From assembly GCF_010448835.1 (NCBI RefSeq), contig NZ_CP048409.1, forward strand, positions 4,381,501 to 4,445,500: DNA of 64,000 bases, read 5' to 3'. The notes below the pieces were generated by a model, which was not told the origin of the DNA, did no database searches, and saw only the letters and a list, made by a program, of their open reading frames with translations. Each line of letters opens with the position of its first letter. Position 1 is the stretch's first letter. Positions 36,689 through 45,398 of this stretch are shown here, piece after piece. Both the position numbers and the translations under genes were made by a program. This DNA is from Draconibacterium halophilum. Its GTDB lineage: Bacteria; Bacteroidota; Bacteroidia; Bacteroidales; Prolixibacteraceae.

Positions 36689-36738
36689 ATTGAACCTATT
36701 TCAGAAAAATCAGTTGTTCCTATTAATGATTTTTAAAC

Positions 36739-37374
36739 ATGGATAAGATAAAGAACGAAAGCCACTTTAAAGAACTTTGCAACTGGTGTTCAGGCATCGA
36801 ACCAAAACTGGAGGCCGTAATCCGGGAATACGATTACCCGCCTCTCTGGTACCGCAAACCGGATTTTGCTACACTTATACTTACAATTCTTGAGCAACAG
36901 GTTTCATTGGCTTCCGCAAAAGCGGCATACATTAAACTAGTAGAAAAGATAAAAGCTGTCACGCCTGAAAACCTTTTGAAACTCTCGGACGAAGAATTAC
37001 GGGCCTGTTCATTTAGCCGTCAGAAAATAAAATACAGCCGGATTTTAGCCGCCGAAATAGCAAGCGGGAACCTCAATCTTGATGAATTAAAAATACTTGA
37101 CGAACCAGCCATTCGTGAAAAACTGATACAACTTAAAGGCATCGGCAACTGGACCGTCGATATGTATGTGCTGATGAGCCTTCATTTTTCCGATATTTTC
37201 CCTCCGGGCGATCTGGCAACTATAAAAGCTGTTTATGAATTAGAACTTGTCCCAGCCGAAGCTACCAAAGATGATATTATAAGTTACATGAAACGTTTCT
37301 CCCCAAACCGCTCCGTGGCAAGCTATATTTTGTGGCATTACTACATTCAAAAACGCCAGCTTATTCTCGAATAA
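36739..37374 (+). CDS. DNA-3-methyladenine glycosylase, HhH-GPD family (AlkA-like)
   Basis: The 211-residue enzyme removes alkylated bases in base-excision repair. The helix-hairpin-helix is LKGIGNWTVDMYVLM, followed by FPPGDLA with the catalytic Asp158. The N-terminal TATA-like domain of E. coli AlkA is missing, and the length matches the compact AlkA-like enzymes. There is no FeS cluster motif at the C-terminus. It may share a transcript with the next gene, 48 bp away. Confidence 0.9.
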   Translation: MDKIKNESHFKELCNWCSGIEPKLEAVIREYDYPPLWYRKPDFATLILTILEQQVSLASAKAAYIKLVEKIKAVTPENLLKLSDEELRACSFSRQKIKYSRILAAEIASGNLNLDELKILDEPAIREKLIQLKGIGNWTVDMYVLMSLHFSDIFPPGDLATIKAVYELELVPAEATKDDIISYMKRFSPNRSVASYILWHYYIQKRQLILE

Positions 37375-37422
37375 TAATAAAGTAGGAAATCACGCTACAT
37401 AGATTTTCATTACCTTTAAACC

Positions 37423-37926
37423 ATGCTCGTCGCCAATAAAATCTCAAGAACACTGGAAGGACCGTATCGTTTTATGGGTTTGGCTTTTATTATTATTGCT
37501 GCAATGTCGTTATACGAGCAAGCCTGGATCGTTTTCGGAACAAATGTCATTTTAGCTTGGTTTCTGTTGGGCTCCTATTCCGGTGTAGAAATTGATTCGG
37601 AAAAGCAGCAATTCCGTAGTTATAATATGTGGTTTGGCCTGATAAAAACCGGAAAATGGAAACCGGTTAACAAATACATTGGGCTTACGCTGGTATCGAT
37701 GAACAAGGTATTTAGTGTAAACAGCCAATCGAATCGCAGCACTTCATCGCGAAAGAAGGAGTTTAGGGTTTATTTTGTAAATCATAAAAAGCGACCTGCC
37801 ATTGCCGTAAAAAAATGTAAAACACACGATGAAGCCCAAAAATGTATGGACGAGCTGGCCATTTGGCTGCATCTGCCGGTTTTTAGTACGAAGCATTCGC
37901 TCCATGCGGCTAAACCATTCCTTTAG
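37423..37926 (+). CDS. membrane protein with PH-like C-terminal part, uncharacterised
   Basis: The 167-residue product has two hydrophobic segments at about 16-32 (FMGLAFIIIAAMSLYE) and 36-50 (IVFGTNVILAWFLLG) and a basic C-terminal domain. The segment SGVEIDSEKQQFRSYNMWFG resembles the start of PH-like domains in bacterial membrane proteins. Function unknown. Confidence 0.65.
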   Translation: MLVANKISRTLEGPYRFMGLAFIIIAAMSLYEQAWIVFGTNVILAWFLLGSYSGVEIDSEKQQFRSYNMWFGLIKTGKWKPVNKYIGLTLVSMNKVFSVNSQSNRSTSSRKKEFRVYFVNHKKRPAIAVKKCKTHDEAQKCMDELAIWLHLPVFSTKHSLHAAKPFL

Positions 37927-38013
37927 CAAGATGTTAATTCTATTCAGGCAGGATATATTATTTTCACATCCTATTCGTTAATTAACAAAACAAATTCAGA
38001 AAACATTGAAAAC

Positions 38014-40614
38014 ATGAAGACTTACCTAAGTATAATTCTCCTTCTAATTATCGTTTCAACCTCGTTTGGGCAAACCAAACGACGCGATAAAGTGAAACGC
38101 AAATACCGCAATACAGAAGCCGTTTCGCGCGAATTGCCAACCGTTTATGTACGTGGCTCGGTATACGACAGCGATTACAACCTGCTGCCCGGTGCACATG
38201 TTTCAGTTGACGGAACATACAAAGGTGTTAATACCAACGAAGACGGTGAATATTTTATCACCAACCTGGTTCCGGGAAGAGCGCGTATTCGGGTTTCGTT
38301 TATCGGATTTGAAACCCGAACGGTAGATATTATTTTACAGGAAGGCCGAAATGAAAAGAATGTGATGCTGCCAACTGACGATATTCATTTGGAACCGATA
38401 TTGGTGAGTGCCCAAAAACGCGAGCAACAATTGCTTGATGTCCCCACGGCTATCTCATCGGTGAGCGACCAGTTGATGGACGAAGCCAATATTACCGATC
38501 TCAGTACTCTCGGTGATTTTGTTCCGGGAATGTATGTGCGCGAACAGGGTGCCAACCGCCCCACTTTTTCCATTCGTGGGTTAAGCAGCGACGAGGTTAG
38601 CCCCAGCGCACAACCACGCGTTTCGGTGTATTTTAATAATGTACCAATAAACCGTGCCAATTCGGCTTCGCTCGAACTGTATGATATGGACCGTGTGGAA
38701 GTGTTGAAAGGACCACAAAACACACTTTTTGGTCGTGGTGCTCAGGCCGGAGCCGTTCATTACGTGAGTAAAATGCCGGACAATGACTTTTATGGCAGTG
38801 TTACAGCTGGTTGGGGAGATTATGGAACACAAGAATACCGCGGAATGGTTAACGTTCCGCTTATCGACAACAAGCTGATGCTTCGTGCTGCGGGTATTTA
38901 TAATAAACGCGATGGCTATATTGAAAATACTTTTGATGGTGATTTAATGGGTAAAGAAACGCTTGCGGGACGCTTCTCAGCGCGTTTCAAGCCGGCCTGG
39001 AACCATCGTTTTGATGTGGTGCTAAACTACCAGAAAGACGATACTCCGGGAGTTGCTTTTATGCCCGACAGTTTGCCAAATACAAATGGAGACATTGGCA
39101 TTTTTAGTGGCGTAGCCTCGCACGAACAAGGCGAAAACCTGGGAACAGCCAAAGAAATTTTTGATGCCACACTGAATTACCGCCTTTACATGACTGAACA
39201 TACTTACTGGACCAGTATTACCTCGTACCGCACTACCGATGCCTCATCGCGTTGGGATGGTGATGGTACTGCCTCGGCGGCCATCGATATGGCCGAGTAT
39301 GCCGGGGCGTCGCAGTTTTACCAGGAGCTACGTGGCAACTTTTCTCAAAACAGCCGCTTAAACGGTTCGCTGGGTGGTAGTTTCTGGATGGAAAAAGCCG
39401 ATCAAACGTATTGGTTTTCGCCCAACGAGCAGCATTTGGCCAGCCTGATGTTTTTGCCGCAACCCACACCGGTAATGCCCAACGGACAACCAATGATAAT
39501 ACCTGCTTTGCCGCCCATTCCTGAATATGGCATGGAAGATCCAACACCACTTCCGGCCGATCACCAGGAAGAGAACTACAGCGAAGCCAACAATATGGCA
39601 GCGGAAGGATTTATAGATATCAACTATCAGGTTTCGCGGAAGATTTTTATTTCGGCAGGAGTTCGGGCGGTTTACGACCGCTACAAATTAAAGGGTGAAT
39701 CATCGTTTGTGAGTGGCTCATCATCGGGATTGGGAATATTAACAGGCAATTATCCCAATGTTTTCTTTTTGCCGTACGATTCAAAAGAGATCAAAAAAAA
39801 TACACTCTCGTATACCTGGCGCGGTGGATTAAAATACCGCTTTAACGAATACGGAAATGTTTTTGCCAACTACTCGCGCGGGCGCCGTCCGGCCGTGTTG
39901 CAGTTTACCTCAACGGGCGAGGAAGAAGTTTTGGAACCTGAAATTCTTGACAACTATGAATTGGGATTTAAAGGTGCCTTTTACGACCGCGTATTTGTTG
40001 ATGTTACCGGATTCTACCAGCTGTACAAAGATTTTCAAACACGTGCGTGGGTGGCCAACAACGAAACCGGCGAATACAACCTGCTGTTTAAAGACGGCGG
40101 TCAGGCAACGGCTTACGGTGCCGAAGCCAGTTTGCGCGTAGCCATTATTGAACAACTGGATTTGTTTGCCAATTATGCTTGGTTAAAAACCGAATTCGAT
40201 TCTACCGATGTGGATGGATCGGAGCAACTGTATGCGGGCAATGTTTTTAGTCTGGCTCCCGAGCACAGTTTTGCTGTTGGGCTGAATGCACGCGTAAATA
40301 TTACGCCGAATATTAAGCTGTTTGTTACACCATCGTACTCGTATAAATCGCATATTTATTTTGAGGATGCCAACACTCCCGGTTTGGAACAGGACGGTTA
40401 TGGTTTGCTGAACATTAACGGCGGACTTGAACTGGCCGATCCGAATATCCGATTAACGATTTGGGCCAATAATGTACTCGATGAACAATTTATTACCAGC
40501 GCCGGAAATACCGGAAGCCTGTTTGGCGTACCCACTTTTGTACCCGGGCCACCACGGATGATTGGTGCTAAATTGACATGGTACTTTACAAAGGAGGAAC
40601 GACGACGAAGGTAA
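38014..40614 (+). CDS. TonB-dependent receptor with carboxypeptidase-regulatory-like domain
   Basis: The 866-residue outer-membrane transporter has a signal peptide ending SFGQ. A carboxypeptidase-regulatory-like domain spans about 45-120 (GSVYDSDYNLLPGAHVSVDG, EDGEYFITNLVPG). The plug spans about 130-245 (QKREQQLLDVPTAISSVSDQ, RPTFSIRGLSSDEVS, VEVLKGPQNTLFGRGAQAGA), typical of siderophore/ferrichrome-type receptors. The barrel ends in GAKLTWYFTKEERRRR. It has no TonB-box partner gene nearby, and the ligand is unknown. It is followed by the accessory region at 40.6 kb. Confidence 0.88.
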   Translation: MKTYLSIILLLIIVSTSFGQTKRRDKVKRKYRNTEAVSRELPTVYVRGSVYDSDYNLLPGAHVSVDGTYKGVNTNEDGEYFITNLVPGRARIRVSFIGFETRTVDIILQEGRNEKNVMLPTDDIHLEPILVSAQKREQQLLDVPTAISSVSDQLMDEANITDLSTLGDFVPGMYVREQGANRPTFSIRGLSSDEVSPSAQPRVSVYFNNVPINRANSASLELYDMDRVEVLKGPQNTLFGRGAQAGAVHYVSKMPDNDFYGSVTAGWGDYGTQEYRGMVNVPLIDNKLMLRAAGIYNKRDGYIENTFDGDLMGKETLAGRFSARFKPAWNHRFDVVLNYQKDDTPGVAFMPDSLPNTNGDIGIFSGVASHEQGENLGTAKEIFDATLNYRLYMTEHTYWTSITSYRTTDASSRWDGDGTASAAIDMAEYAGASQFYQELRGNFSQNSRLNGSLGGSFWMEKADQTYWFSPNEQHLASLMFLPQPTPVMPNGQPMIIPALPPIPEYGMEDPTPLPADHQEENYSEANNMAAEGFIDINYQVSRKIFISAGVRAVYDRYKLKGESSFVSGSSSGLGILTGNYPNVFFLPYDSKEIKKNTLSYTWRGGLKYRFNEYGNVFANYSRGRRPAVLQFTSTGEEEVLEPEILDNYELGFKGAFYDRVFVDVTGFYQLYKDFQTRAWVANNETGEYNLLFKDGGQATAYGAEASLRVAIIEQLDLFANYAWLKTEFDSTDVDGSEQLYAGNVFSLAPEHSFAVGLNARVNITPNIKLFVTPSYSYKSHIYFEDANTPGLEQDGYGLLNINGGLELADPNIRLTIWANNVLDEQFITSAGNTGSLFGVPTFVPGPPRMIGAKLTWYFTKEERRRR

Positions 40615-40712
40615 AGAATGAATTTTGAATAAAAATTATCGTTTTTAGAGATTAGCCCTTGCCCGAATATTTCCTTTTTATAATTAGGTTTTTTAGACAG
40701 TCTGGCGGCAAA

Positions 40713-40793
40713 TTGGTCGAGTAGTAGCAGATTGCGTAGTAGTTTCCTGTCAAACCTTGATATTTACCACATCATCTGCCATTACTTATACAA
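40713..40793 (-). repeat. attC-like palindromic element, copy 1
   Basis: The left arm TTGGTCGAGTAGTAGCAG pairs imperfectly with the right arm CTGCCATTACTTATACAA (40776-40793). The 30 bp from 40727 match 41995-42024 with two differences, and the right arm is identical in copy 2. It lies at the 3' side of mazF, followed by a T16 tract at 40802-40817. Confidence 0.65.
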
Positions 40794-40815
40794 AACCTTA
40801 GTTTTTTTTTTTTTT

Positions 40816-41139
40816 TTAGTCAATATAAGTTTCTTTTAAAACTGATTTTAATTCCTGAATTTCAAAATCTTGTAGTTCTCCAAAAACTTTTATTATTCGT
40901 TGCCTGTCAATTGTCCGGATTTGGTCTAAAACAATCCAGCCCATTTTTTTGTCATGCTTAACTTTTACCCTTGTCGGATATTTTTTGGAACTTGTTGTCA
41001 TTGGCGCAATTACAACTGTCCGCAAATATTTATTCATCTCATTTGGAGAAATTACCACACAAGGTCGGGTCTTTTTAATTTCACTCCCAATTGTCGGGTC
41101 GAGATTGACTAAAATGATTTGATATTGTTTTATTTCCAT
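40816..41139 (-). CDS. mazF: MazF/PemK family toxin endoribonuclease
   Basis: The 107-residue product has the MazF fold: YQIILVNLDPTIGSEIKKTRPCVVIS at the start (the GSE-xx-KTRP segment holds the active-site Arg), then RTVVIAPMTTSS and GWIVLDQIRTIDRQRI. It cuts mRNA in the cytoplasm and is blocked by its antitoxin. Its start overlaps the end of the antitoxin gene by 10 bp. The stop codon sits in the T-run at 40802-40817. Confidence 0.93.
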   Translation of the reverse strand: MEIKQYQIILVNLDPTIGSEIKKTRPCVVISPNEMNKYLRTVVIAPMTTSSKKYPTRVKVKHDKKMGWIVLDQIRTIDRQRIIKVFGELQDFEIQELKSVLKETYID

Positions 41140-41375
41140 TCTTCCAGGTTTTCATCGTCAAAAACATCGTCAATCAATAAATTGTCATCTCCACTTTTAG
41201 CCATTTTTTCAAAAGCTTTTTCCCATCCTTTGCGAGGTTTTGAAATTGGTTTTATAATAATCTGTCCTTTATCCATTATTAAATCGACAGTGTCTTTGAT
41301 GTTGTACCTGTCAAGCAGGGTTTTACTCAGCCTAATACCCTTTGAATTCCCGATTTTTATAACTGAAATTTCCAT
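41130..41375 (-). CDS. mazE: MazE-like antitoxin (SpoVT/AbrB fold)
   Basis: The 81-residue product starts with a swapped-hairpin DNA-binding domain (IKIGNSKGIRLSKTLLDRYN, DTVDLIMDKGQIIIKPI) and ends with an acidic tail (DDNLLIDDVFDDENLEEW) that would wrap the toxin. It is encoded just upstream of mazF with a 10-bp overlap, as usual for this pair, and probably represses their shared promoter at 41400-41429. Confidence 0.92.
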   Translation of the reverse strand: MEISVIKIGNSKGIRLSKTLLDRYNIKDTVDLIMDKGQIIIKPISKPRKGWEKAFEKMAKSGDDNLLIDDVFDDENLEEWK

Positions 41376-41399
41376 AATTGAATTTTAAATATGTAATTA

Positions 41400-41429
41400 C
41401 AAAGTTATAACATTTTATCGAATTTCAAA
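41400..41429 (-). promoter_or_regulatory. probable mazEF promoter
   Basis: Minus strand: TTTG (41429-41426), an 18-bp spacer and TAACTTTG (41407-41400), which fits TAnnTTTG. The mazE start is 25 bp downstream. Confidence 0.65.
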
Positions 41430-41670
41430 ATTAAGGCTAACGGCCAGTGGTCGAGTTCCATCATTGCCGCGACGATAATAATGAGAAAAATTGTCAAAAT
41501 GAGCGAGACCGAAAAACAACAACAAAATCCAAAGGATTTTACTTTAAACAACTTTCTCAATTTGGTAGCTAGTTTGTACAAAGCGGCAGCTTTTCAATAT
41601 GCGTTCTTAAACCCCCAACCACACTTTGTTTTGATTGCCAGATTTTCAATTGAAAAACTTGTCAAACTAT

Positions 41671-41919
41671 TTAATTATCCAGCTTATAACTTTTTCTATT
41701 CCTTCCAAGTTCAAGTGCTACGGAAGCAGCTATAATAATTGGAAGTTGTTTTTGTATTTTGATGTATGTGATAATCTCATTAAAACCTAAATTATCTCCA
41801 AATAGCAATTTTTTAATGGGTGTATATAAATCCATTAAAATGAAAACCGCTATTAAAATCAAAGCCGTAATTAATAATCCTTTGATAAATTCTATACCAT
41901 TTTTCTTTGTCTTTTTCAT
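41671..41919 (-). CDS. small membrane protein in the accessory region
   Basis: The 82-residue product has hydrophobic segments at about 12-30 (FIKGLLITALILIAVFILM) and 59-69 (LPIIIAASVAL), with a basic N-terminus. Function unknown. It lies between two of the palindromic elements, and a fragment resembling the element's left end (GGCCAGTGGTCGAG, 41442-41455) is at its 3' side. The 41376-41670 spacer has no other convincing gene. Confidence 0.6.
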   Translation of the reverse strand: MKKTKKNGIEFIKGLLITALILIAVFILMDLYTPIKKLLFGDNLGFNEIITYIKIQKQLPIIIAASVALELGRNRKSYKLDN

Positions 41920-41980
41920 TTCAAGTGTATTTGATAGAACGAATTGTAGGTCTTAGTTCAAACTTGCCGTTAACGGTAAA

Positions 41981-42091
41981 TTGTATGAGTAATGGCAGAT
42001 TGCGTGGTAATTTCCTGTCAAACCGCTATGCAGTTTGATCTGGCTATAAAAGACTTGTTGTTTAGCACTTTCCCTGCCATTACTTATACAA
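41981..42091 (-). repeat. attC-like palindromic element, copy 2
   Basis: TTGTATGAGTAATGGCAG (41981-41998) pairs with CTGCCATTACTTATACAA (42074-42091) at 17 of 18 positions. TTAACGG precedes and GGTGTTAGC follows. The central 30 bp and the right arm match copy 1 at 40713-40793. It lies at the 3' side of the metallopeptidase gene. Confidence 0.75.
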
Positions 42092-42117
42092 GGTGTTAGC
42101 AAACGTTTTTTATATAT

Positions 42118-43434
42118 CTATTGAGAATCATATTCTCTTTTTAACCAGTTTAACCATTCTTCTTCATTATTTACTAATTCTTTTTTAGAAATCGGATTTA
42201 GGGCTTTCTCATTAAGCCGGTGAATGATTTCTAATCCATACTTTATAATTAAAAATTCAACAAAAGAGCCCGATGCAGGATATCCGACCTCGGTTTCCAT
42301 TGGATTGTTCCCAATTTTAAAATCAAGCATTTTTTCTAAAGGAAACAGCTTCCCTTCTCTCAAAAGTTCAACTGTTTTTTTATTGTTCATTTTTTCATCA
42401 GTAGCCATTGCTTCAGCATATCTGGCAATACCTTCATCAAAAAAAGAGCTAAACGTCAATTCGTTTTTTCTTAGAAGTGAATGTGAATTTTCATGCACCA
42501 ATAAACCATAACTGGAATCTTGCTTGAGGAGCACATTGTAAACGCCAGCCTCACAACTAAACCCAATTCCCCAATAGCCTGTATAAAATATTTTTGATTC
42601 AAGATTAGGAAAATAGTAAATGTTTTCTTTGCTCCATCTGAAATCTAATTCTTTAAATAATCTGAGTAAGAAATTAACGGATTGTTCATTACTTTTTATT
42701 TGTTGACTTATTTCTTCTTTATTAAATGAATACGGCAAATATTTATAGTTGAAATTTTTTGTTTCGCTAGAACTAAAATCTCCATCAATATTAAGCTTTA
42801 ACTTAACTCTTAATTCCGTTAGTACAGGAAGCTTATCATTACCCTGTTTTTTGACCATCTTATTATAATCTATTCCCTCCTTCTCAAAGATGGGCAATGC
42901 TGCTGCATCCGTAATGTTAATGACCGGAATTTGGTTATCTATATTTACAATATACAACGGATAGGTTTTATTACACAAAATAATAATAAGTCCCGAAGCC
43001 TTGTTATCTATTGCATAATTTATTTTTTCTTCCAGGATAGGAGTCAGTTTGGCAGCATCTAATGTGTCAGGTGAAATATCGGAGAGTACTAAAATTTTAT
43101 CTTTAATTGATGTTCTTATACTATCAAATTCAAAGTTCTCAGTAATGCTGCCATTATAAAAGATAAGTTCACTTTCAAGATTAACATCTTTAGAGTAATT
43201 CTCAATTCCCATCGGACTATTAGTTTTTTCGTTTATTACCGGGAAAAAGGCGATTTTTTGTTTGACATCGTTTTCATATTGCAAATAACAAGAAGCCCAA
43301 GGTAGTTGGGTGTTGATATCATAATAGTATGATAATTGAGGACCTTGTGCCAACAGATAGACTGGTGATATTATCAAAAATGCAACAAAAATCAATCTAA
43401 AAAACTTTCCCATCATGTATTGGATTACATTCAT
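42118..43434 (-). CDS. secreted gluzincin-like metallopeptidase
   Basis: The 438-residue product has a signal peptide (to about residue 30, ending LLAQ). Residues of about 120-200 resemble a protease-associated domain (NKASGLIIILCNKTYPLYIV, IPVINITDAAALPIF). The catalytic part has HENSH (His314-His318, Glu315) and Glu334 in FFDEGIARYAE, the spacing of gluzincin zinc peptidases. No close family is recognised. It is flanked on both sides by GTTAGCAAAC in inverted orientation (42095-42104 and 43440-43449) and has an attC-like element at its 3' side, so it may be a mobile cassette. Base composition is A/T-rich. Confidence 0.72.
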   Translation of the reverse strand: MNVIQYMMGKFFRLIFVAFLIISPVYLLAQGPQLSYYYDINTQLPWASCYLQYENDVKQKIAFFPVINEKTNSPMGIENYSKDVNLESELIFYNGSITENFEFDSIRTSIKDKILVLSDISPDTLDAAKLTPILEEKINYAIDNKASGLIIILCNKTYPLYIVNIDNQIPVINITDAAALPIFEKEGIDYNKMVKKQGNDKLPVLTELRVKLKLNIDGDFSSSETKNFNYKYLPYSFNKEEISQQIKSNEQSVNFLLRLFKELDFRWSKENIYYFPNLESKIFYTGYWGIGFSCEAGVYNVLLKQDSSYGLLVHENSHSLLRKNELTFSSFFDEGIARYAEAMATDEKMNNKKTVELLREGKLFPLEKMLDFKIGNNPMETEVGYPASGSFVEFLIIKYGLEIIHRLNEKALNPISKKELVNNEEEWLNWLKREYDSQ

Positions 43435-43455
43435 TAAATGTTTGCTAACTAGTAA

Positions 43456-43510
43456 ATATCAACACCAGGTGATGTTATTTTCCTTATCTCGATACAAAAA
43501 GTGTTGATAT
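43456..43510. repeat. 10-bp inverted repeat upstream of the metallopeptidase gene
   Basis: ATATCAACAC (43456-43465) pairs perfectly with GTGTTGATAT (43501-43510). The loop is 35 bases. It may be an operator or part of a cassette boundary. Confidence 0.6.
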
Positions 43511-43710
43511 CCACCCAAAACGGAGGGATAACAACACATATTATGATTCGTTTGTAAATTGCTATTTCAGGGTGCGTATTCAATGGTTTAAAGTTTTAGT
43601 ACACTAAAGCTAAGTATAATTTTTATGTTTCAAACCGTTTGGTGGTAAAAACTAGTAACATAAGCTTACGGCACCGTGCGGTGTGAGGGAAAATAATGGT
43701 TGAAACGGAA

Positions 43711-44011
43711 CTCGACAGCTGTCGACAACAAAAAAAACCATCAATTTTCAACTCGACAGCCGTCGGCAACAAAAAAAATCATTTAAAACCTTGTTTTCTG
43801 CCGTCGACATCAAAAAAAACCATCGGTCTTCATCTCGACAGCTGTCGGCAACAAAAAAAACCGTCAGTTTTCATCTCGACAGCCGTCGGCAACAAAAAAA
43901 ATCATTTAAAACCTTGTTTTCTCGCGTCGGCAACAAAAAAAACCATCGGTTTTCAACTCGACAGCCGTCGGCAACAAAAAAACCATCAGTTTTCATCTCG
44001 ACAGCTGTCGG
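43711..44011. repeat. tandem repeat with 41-bp period and 123-bp higher-order period
   Basis: Units beginning CTCGACAGCYGTCGGCAAC start at 43711, 43752, 43834, 43875, 43957 and 43997; the gaps of 41, 82, 41, 82 and 40 show a 41-bp period in which every third unit is diverged, giving a 123-bp super-repeat of about 2.4 copies. Each good unit carries the palindrome CGACAGCTGTCG, or CGACAGCCGTCG, followed by an A7-A8 tract. No unique spacers occur, so it is not CRISPR. Because 123 is divisible by 3, an ORF of 131 codons (43696-44091) stays open across it, but that protein looks incidental. Confidence 0.9.
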
Positions 44012-44105
44012 GAAAAGAAATAAAAGCAAATTCTTTCAACAACAATATACTTTGTAAAAAAAATTATATGAATATCCGTTATTCGTCATAATTAGTATTT
44101 AGCAC

Positions 44106-44131
44106 GTCATGCTGAACTCGTTTCAGCATCT
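44106..44131 (+). repeat. short GTCAT...ATCT dispersed repeat
   Basis: GTCAT, a hairpin GCTGAA/TTCAGC and ATCT. It belongs with 4171-4197 and 54334-54370 by its ends. The spacer 44012-44260 holds nothing else clear. Confidence 0.5.
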
Positions 44132-44260
44132 TTCGTATCTAATAATCAGCTGCTTGAGAATAAGACCCTGAAACCCCGTCAGGCCCTTCCAGACAGGAAG
44201 TTCAGGGTGATGTCCTGGTTGTGATTAATTGCGCACATTCAATAAAAATTATGTCAGCTA

Positions 44261-44290
44261 TTGACTTTCTGAACGAATGGCCGTAAATTG
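44261..44290 (+). promoter_or_regulatory. probable promoter of the DUF6261 gene
   Basis: TTG (44261-44263), a 20-bp spacer, then TAAATTG (44284-44290), close to TAnnTTTG. The start codon is 36 bp downstream. Confidence 0.5.
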
Positions 44291-44326
44291 TAGTCTCAAA
44301 ATAAGTAACCTTTAAATATTTTAATC

Positions 44327-45067
44327 ATGCTTAGTAAAATTTATTACTCCTATTTCACACTGGCAGCATTAACTGCTTTGGTTCAAAAAATCGTTAATCT
44401 ATTAAGTGCACAACTTCCCGACCATCAAATGGTGCAAACAGTTTTAACACGTATTCAACCCCAGTTGCAAACCGCCCTGCAGGCTATCGGCAGCACCATT
44501 AAACAACCGCTTACCGAAATTGTAGCGGCAGCCGATTTACGCCGCGATAATACCTATCGCTCGTTGCGCGACCATATAAAAGCAGGCTTACGCCGCCAAA
44601 ACAAAGCCTACCGTACGGCCTGCGAAGCGCTGTGGCTTGAATTCGAAAAAAACGACCTGAAGTTATATAACCAGTCGCGCGATACCGAAACCGCAGCCAT
44701 TAACAGTTTACTGGCCGACTTGCTAAAACCCAAAAACCAGCCTCACCTGGCAACCACCAATACTACCCAGTGGGTTACCGAGTTGAATAACGACAACCAG
44801 GCCTATGTGGCAGCATCGGCACAACGAAGTGCTGCCCGCTCAACCGACGATACGGTAAACGATGACAAGGCCTTTAAAGACCTGAAAACATCGCTCGAAC
44901 TACTGGAAAATATTCTGAATACGATGCTCGCGATGAACGACCCGCGTGGTATCAACGAGGTAGTTGACGAAATATCGCAATACATTGCCGAAGCCAACAC
45001 AGCGGCTAAACAAAGCCAGAACAACACCGGCGATGACGAAGAAGAAAATAACAACGACACGGAATAA
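44327..45067 (+). CDS. DUF6261 family protein
   Basis: The 246-residue, mostly helical product has no signal peptide and no membrane segment. It matches the family layout: a paired helical region with ADLRRDNTYRSLRDHIKAGL, then VTELNNDNQAYVAASAQRSA and a C-terminal helix. The acidic tail (NTGDDEEENNNDTE) is low complexity. Family function is unknown. A truncated, frameshifted relative is at 13980-14365, so this family is present at least twice within 30 kb. Confidence 0.8.
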   Translation: MLSKIYYSYFTLAALTALVQKIVNLLSAQLPDHQMVQTVLTRIQPQLQTALQAIGSTIKQPLTEIVAAADLRRDNTYRSLRDHIKAGLRRQNKAYRTACEALWLEFEKNDLKLYNQSRDTETAAINSLLADLLKPKNQPHLATTNTTQWVTELNNDNQAYVAASAQRSAARSTDDTVNDDKAFKDLKTSLELLENILNTMLAMNDPRGINEVVDEISQYIAEANTAAKQSQNNTGDDEEENNNDTE

Positions 45068-45104
45068 ACTAAACGATTTTGCTTGCCGGCGCATGTTTTA
45101 GCTG

Positions 45105-45139
45105 AAACCGGCCTGCCTTTTTTTAGGTGGGCCGGTTTT
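45105..45139 (+). terminator. terminator of the DUF6261 gene
   Basis: A 13-bp stem with G-T pairs (AAACCGGCCTGCC with GGTGGGCCGGTTT) around a T-rich loop; the T tail is weak. Confidence 0.7.
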
Positions 45140-45263
45140 GTTAGTGGTACCCTCTCCCCACGTTTCAACGAGGGATCCCGATTCTGTCGTTTTTAACGAC
45201 ACTCCTAAATGGCATTGCAAATGCGAAAAAACATACCCCGCGTTACCCCCAGGGGCAGTAGCA

Positions 45264-45300
45264 GAAAAAAATGCCACCTGCTTGTTAAAACAGATGGCAT
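45264..45300 (-). terminator. terminator of the VPS10-like gene
   Basis: Minus strand: ATGCCATCTG pairs with CAGGTGGCAT (one mismatch), loop of 10, then seven T. It lies about 100 bp after the stop at 45399. The rest of 45140-45398 has no gene. Confidence 0.75.
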
Positions 45301-45398
45301 CTTTTAATTGAAATCCCCCGTCACGATATAATCGGGACACCCCCATTTGCAAAAGGCGGACGAGCCCGAAGCTAATGGCTCGCGACTCGTGGCCAGGG

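Noticed and set aside
34096..40614. SusC/SusD polysaccharide utilisation locus
   Set aside because: No SusD-like lipoprotein or glycoside hydrolase accompanies either receptor.
41481..41735. plus-strand ORF of 84 codons within the cassette-like region
   Set aside because: It overlaps the end of the opposing membrane protein gene, and its sequence shows no family or signal; coding is not convincing.
43671..43692. group II intron 3' end (GGCACCGTGCGGTGTGAGGG resemblance)
   Set aside because: The match is short, and there is no domain V structure or reverse transcriptase.
43711..44011. CRISPR array
   Set aside because: The units are tandem with near-identical content and no unique spacers; no cas gene is in the window.
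43696..44091. 131-codon protein with 41-residue repeats
   Set aside because: The frame stays open only because the repeat is 123 bp; two frames are open, and composition (Lys/Ser/Thr/Cys from A-tracts) does not look like a real protein.
44803..45168. minus-strand ORF of 121 codons
   Set aside because: It is an antisense shadow of the DUF6261 gene and its terminator.
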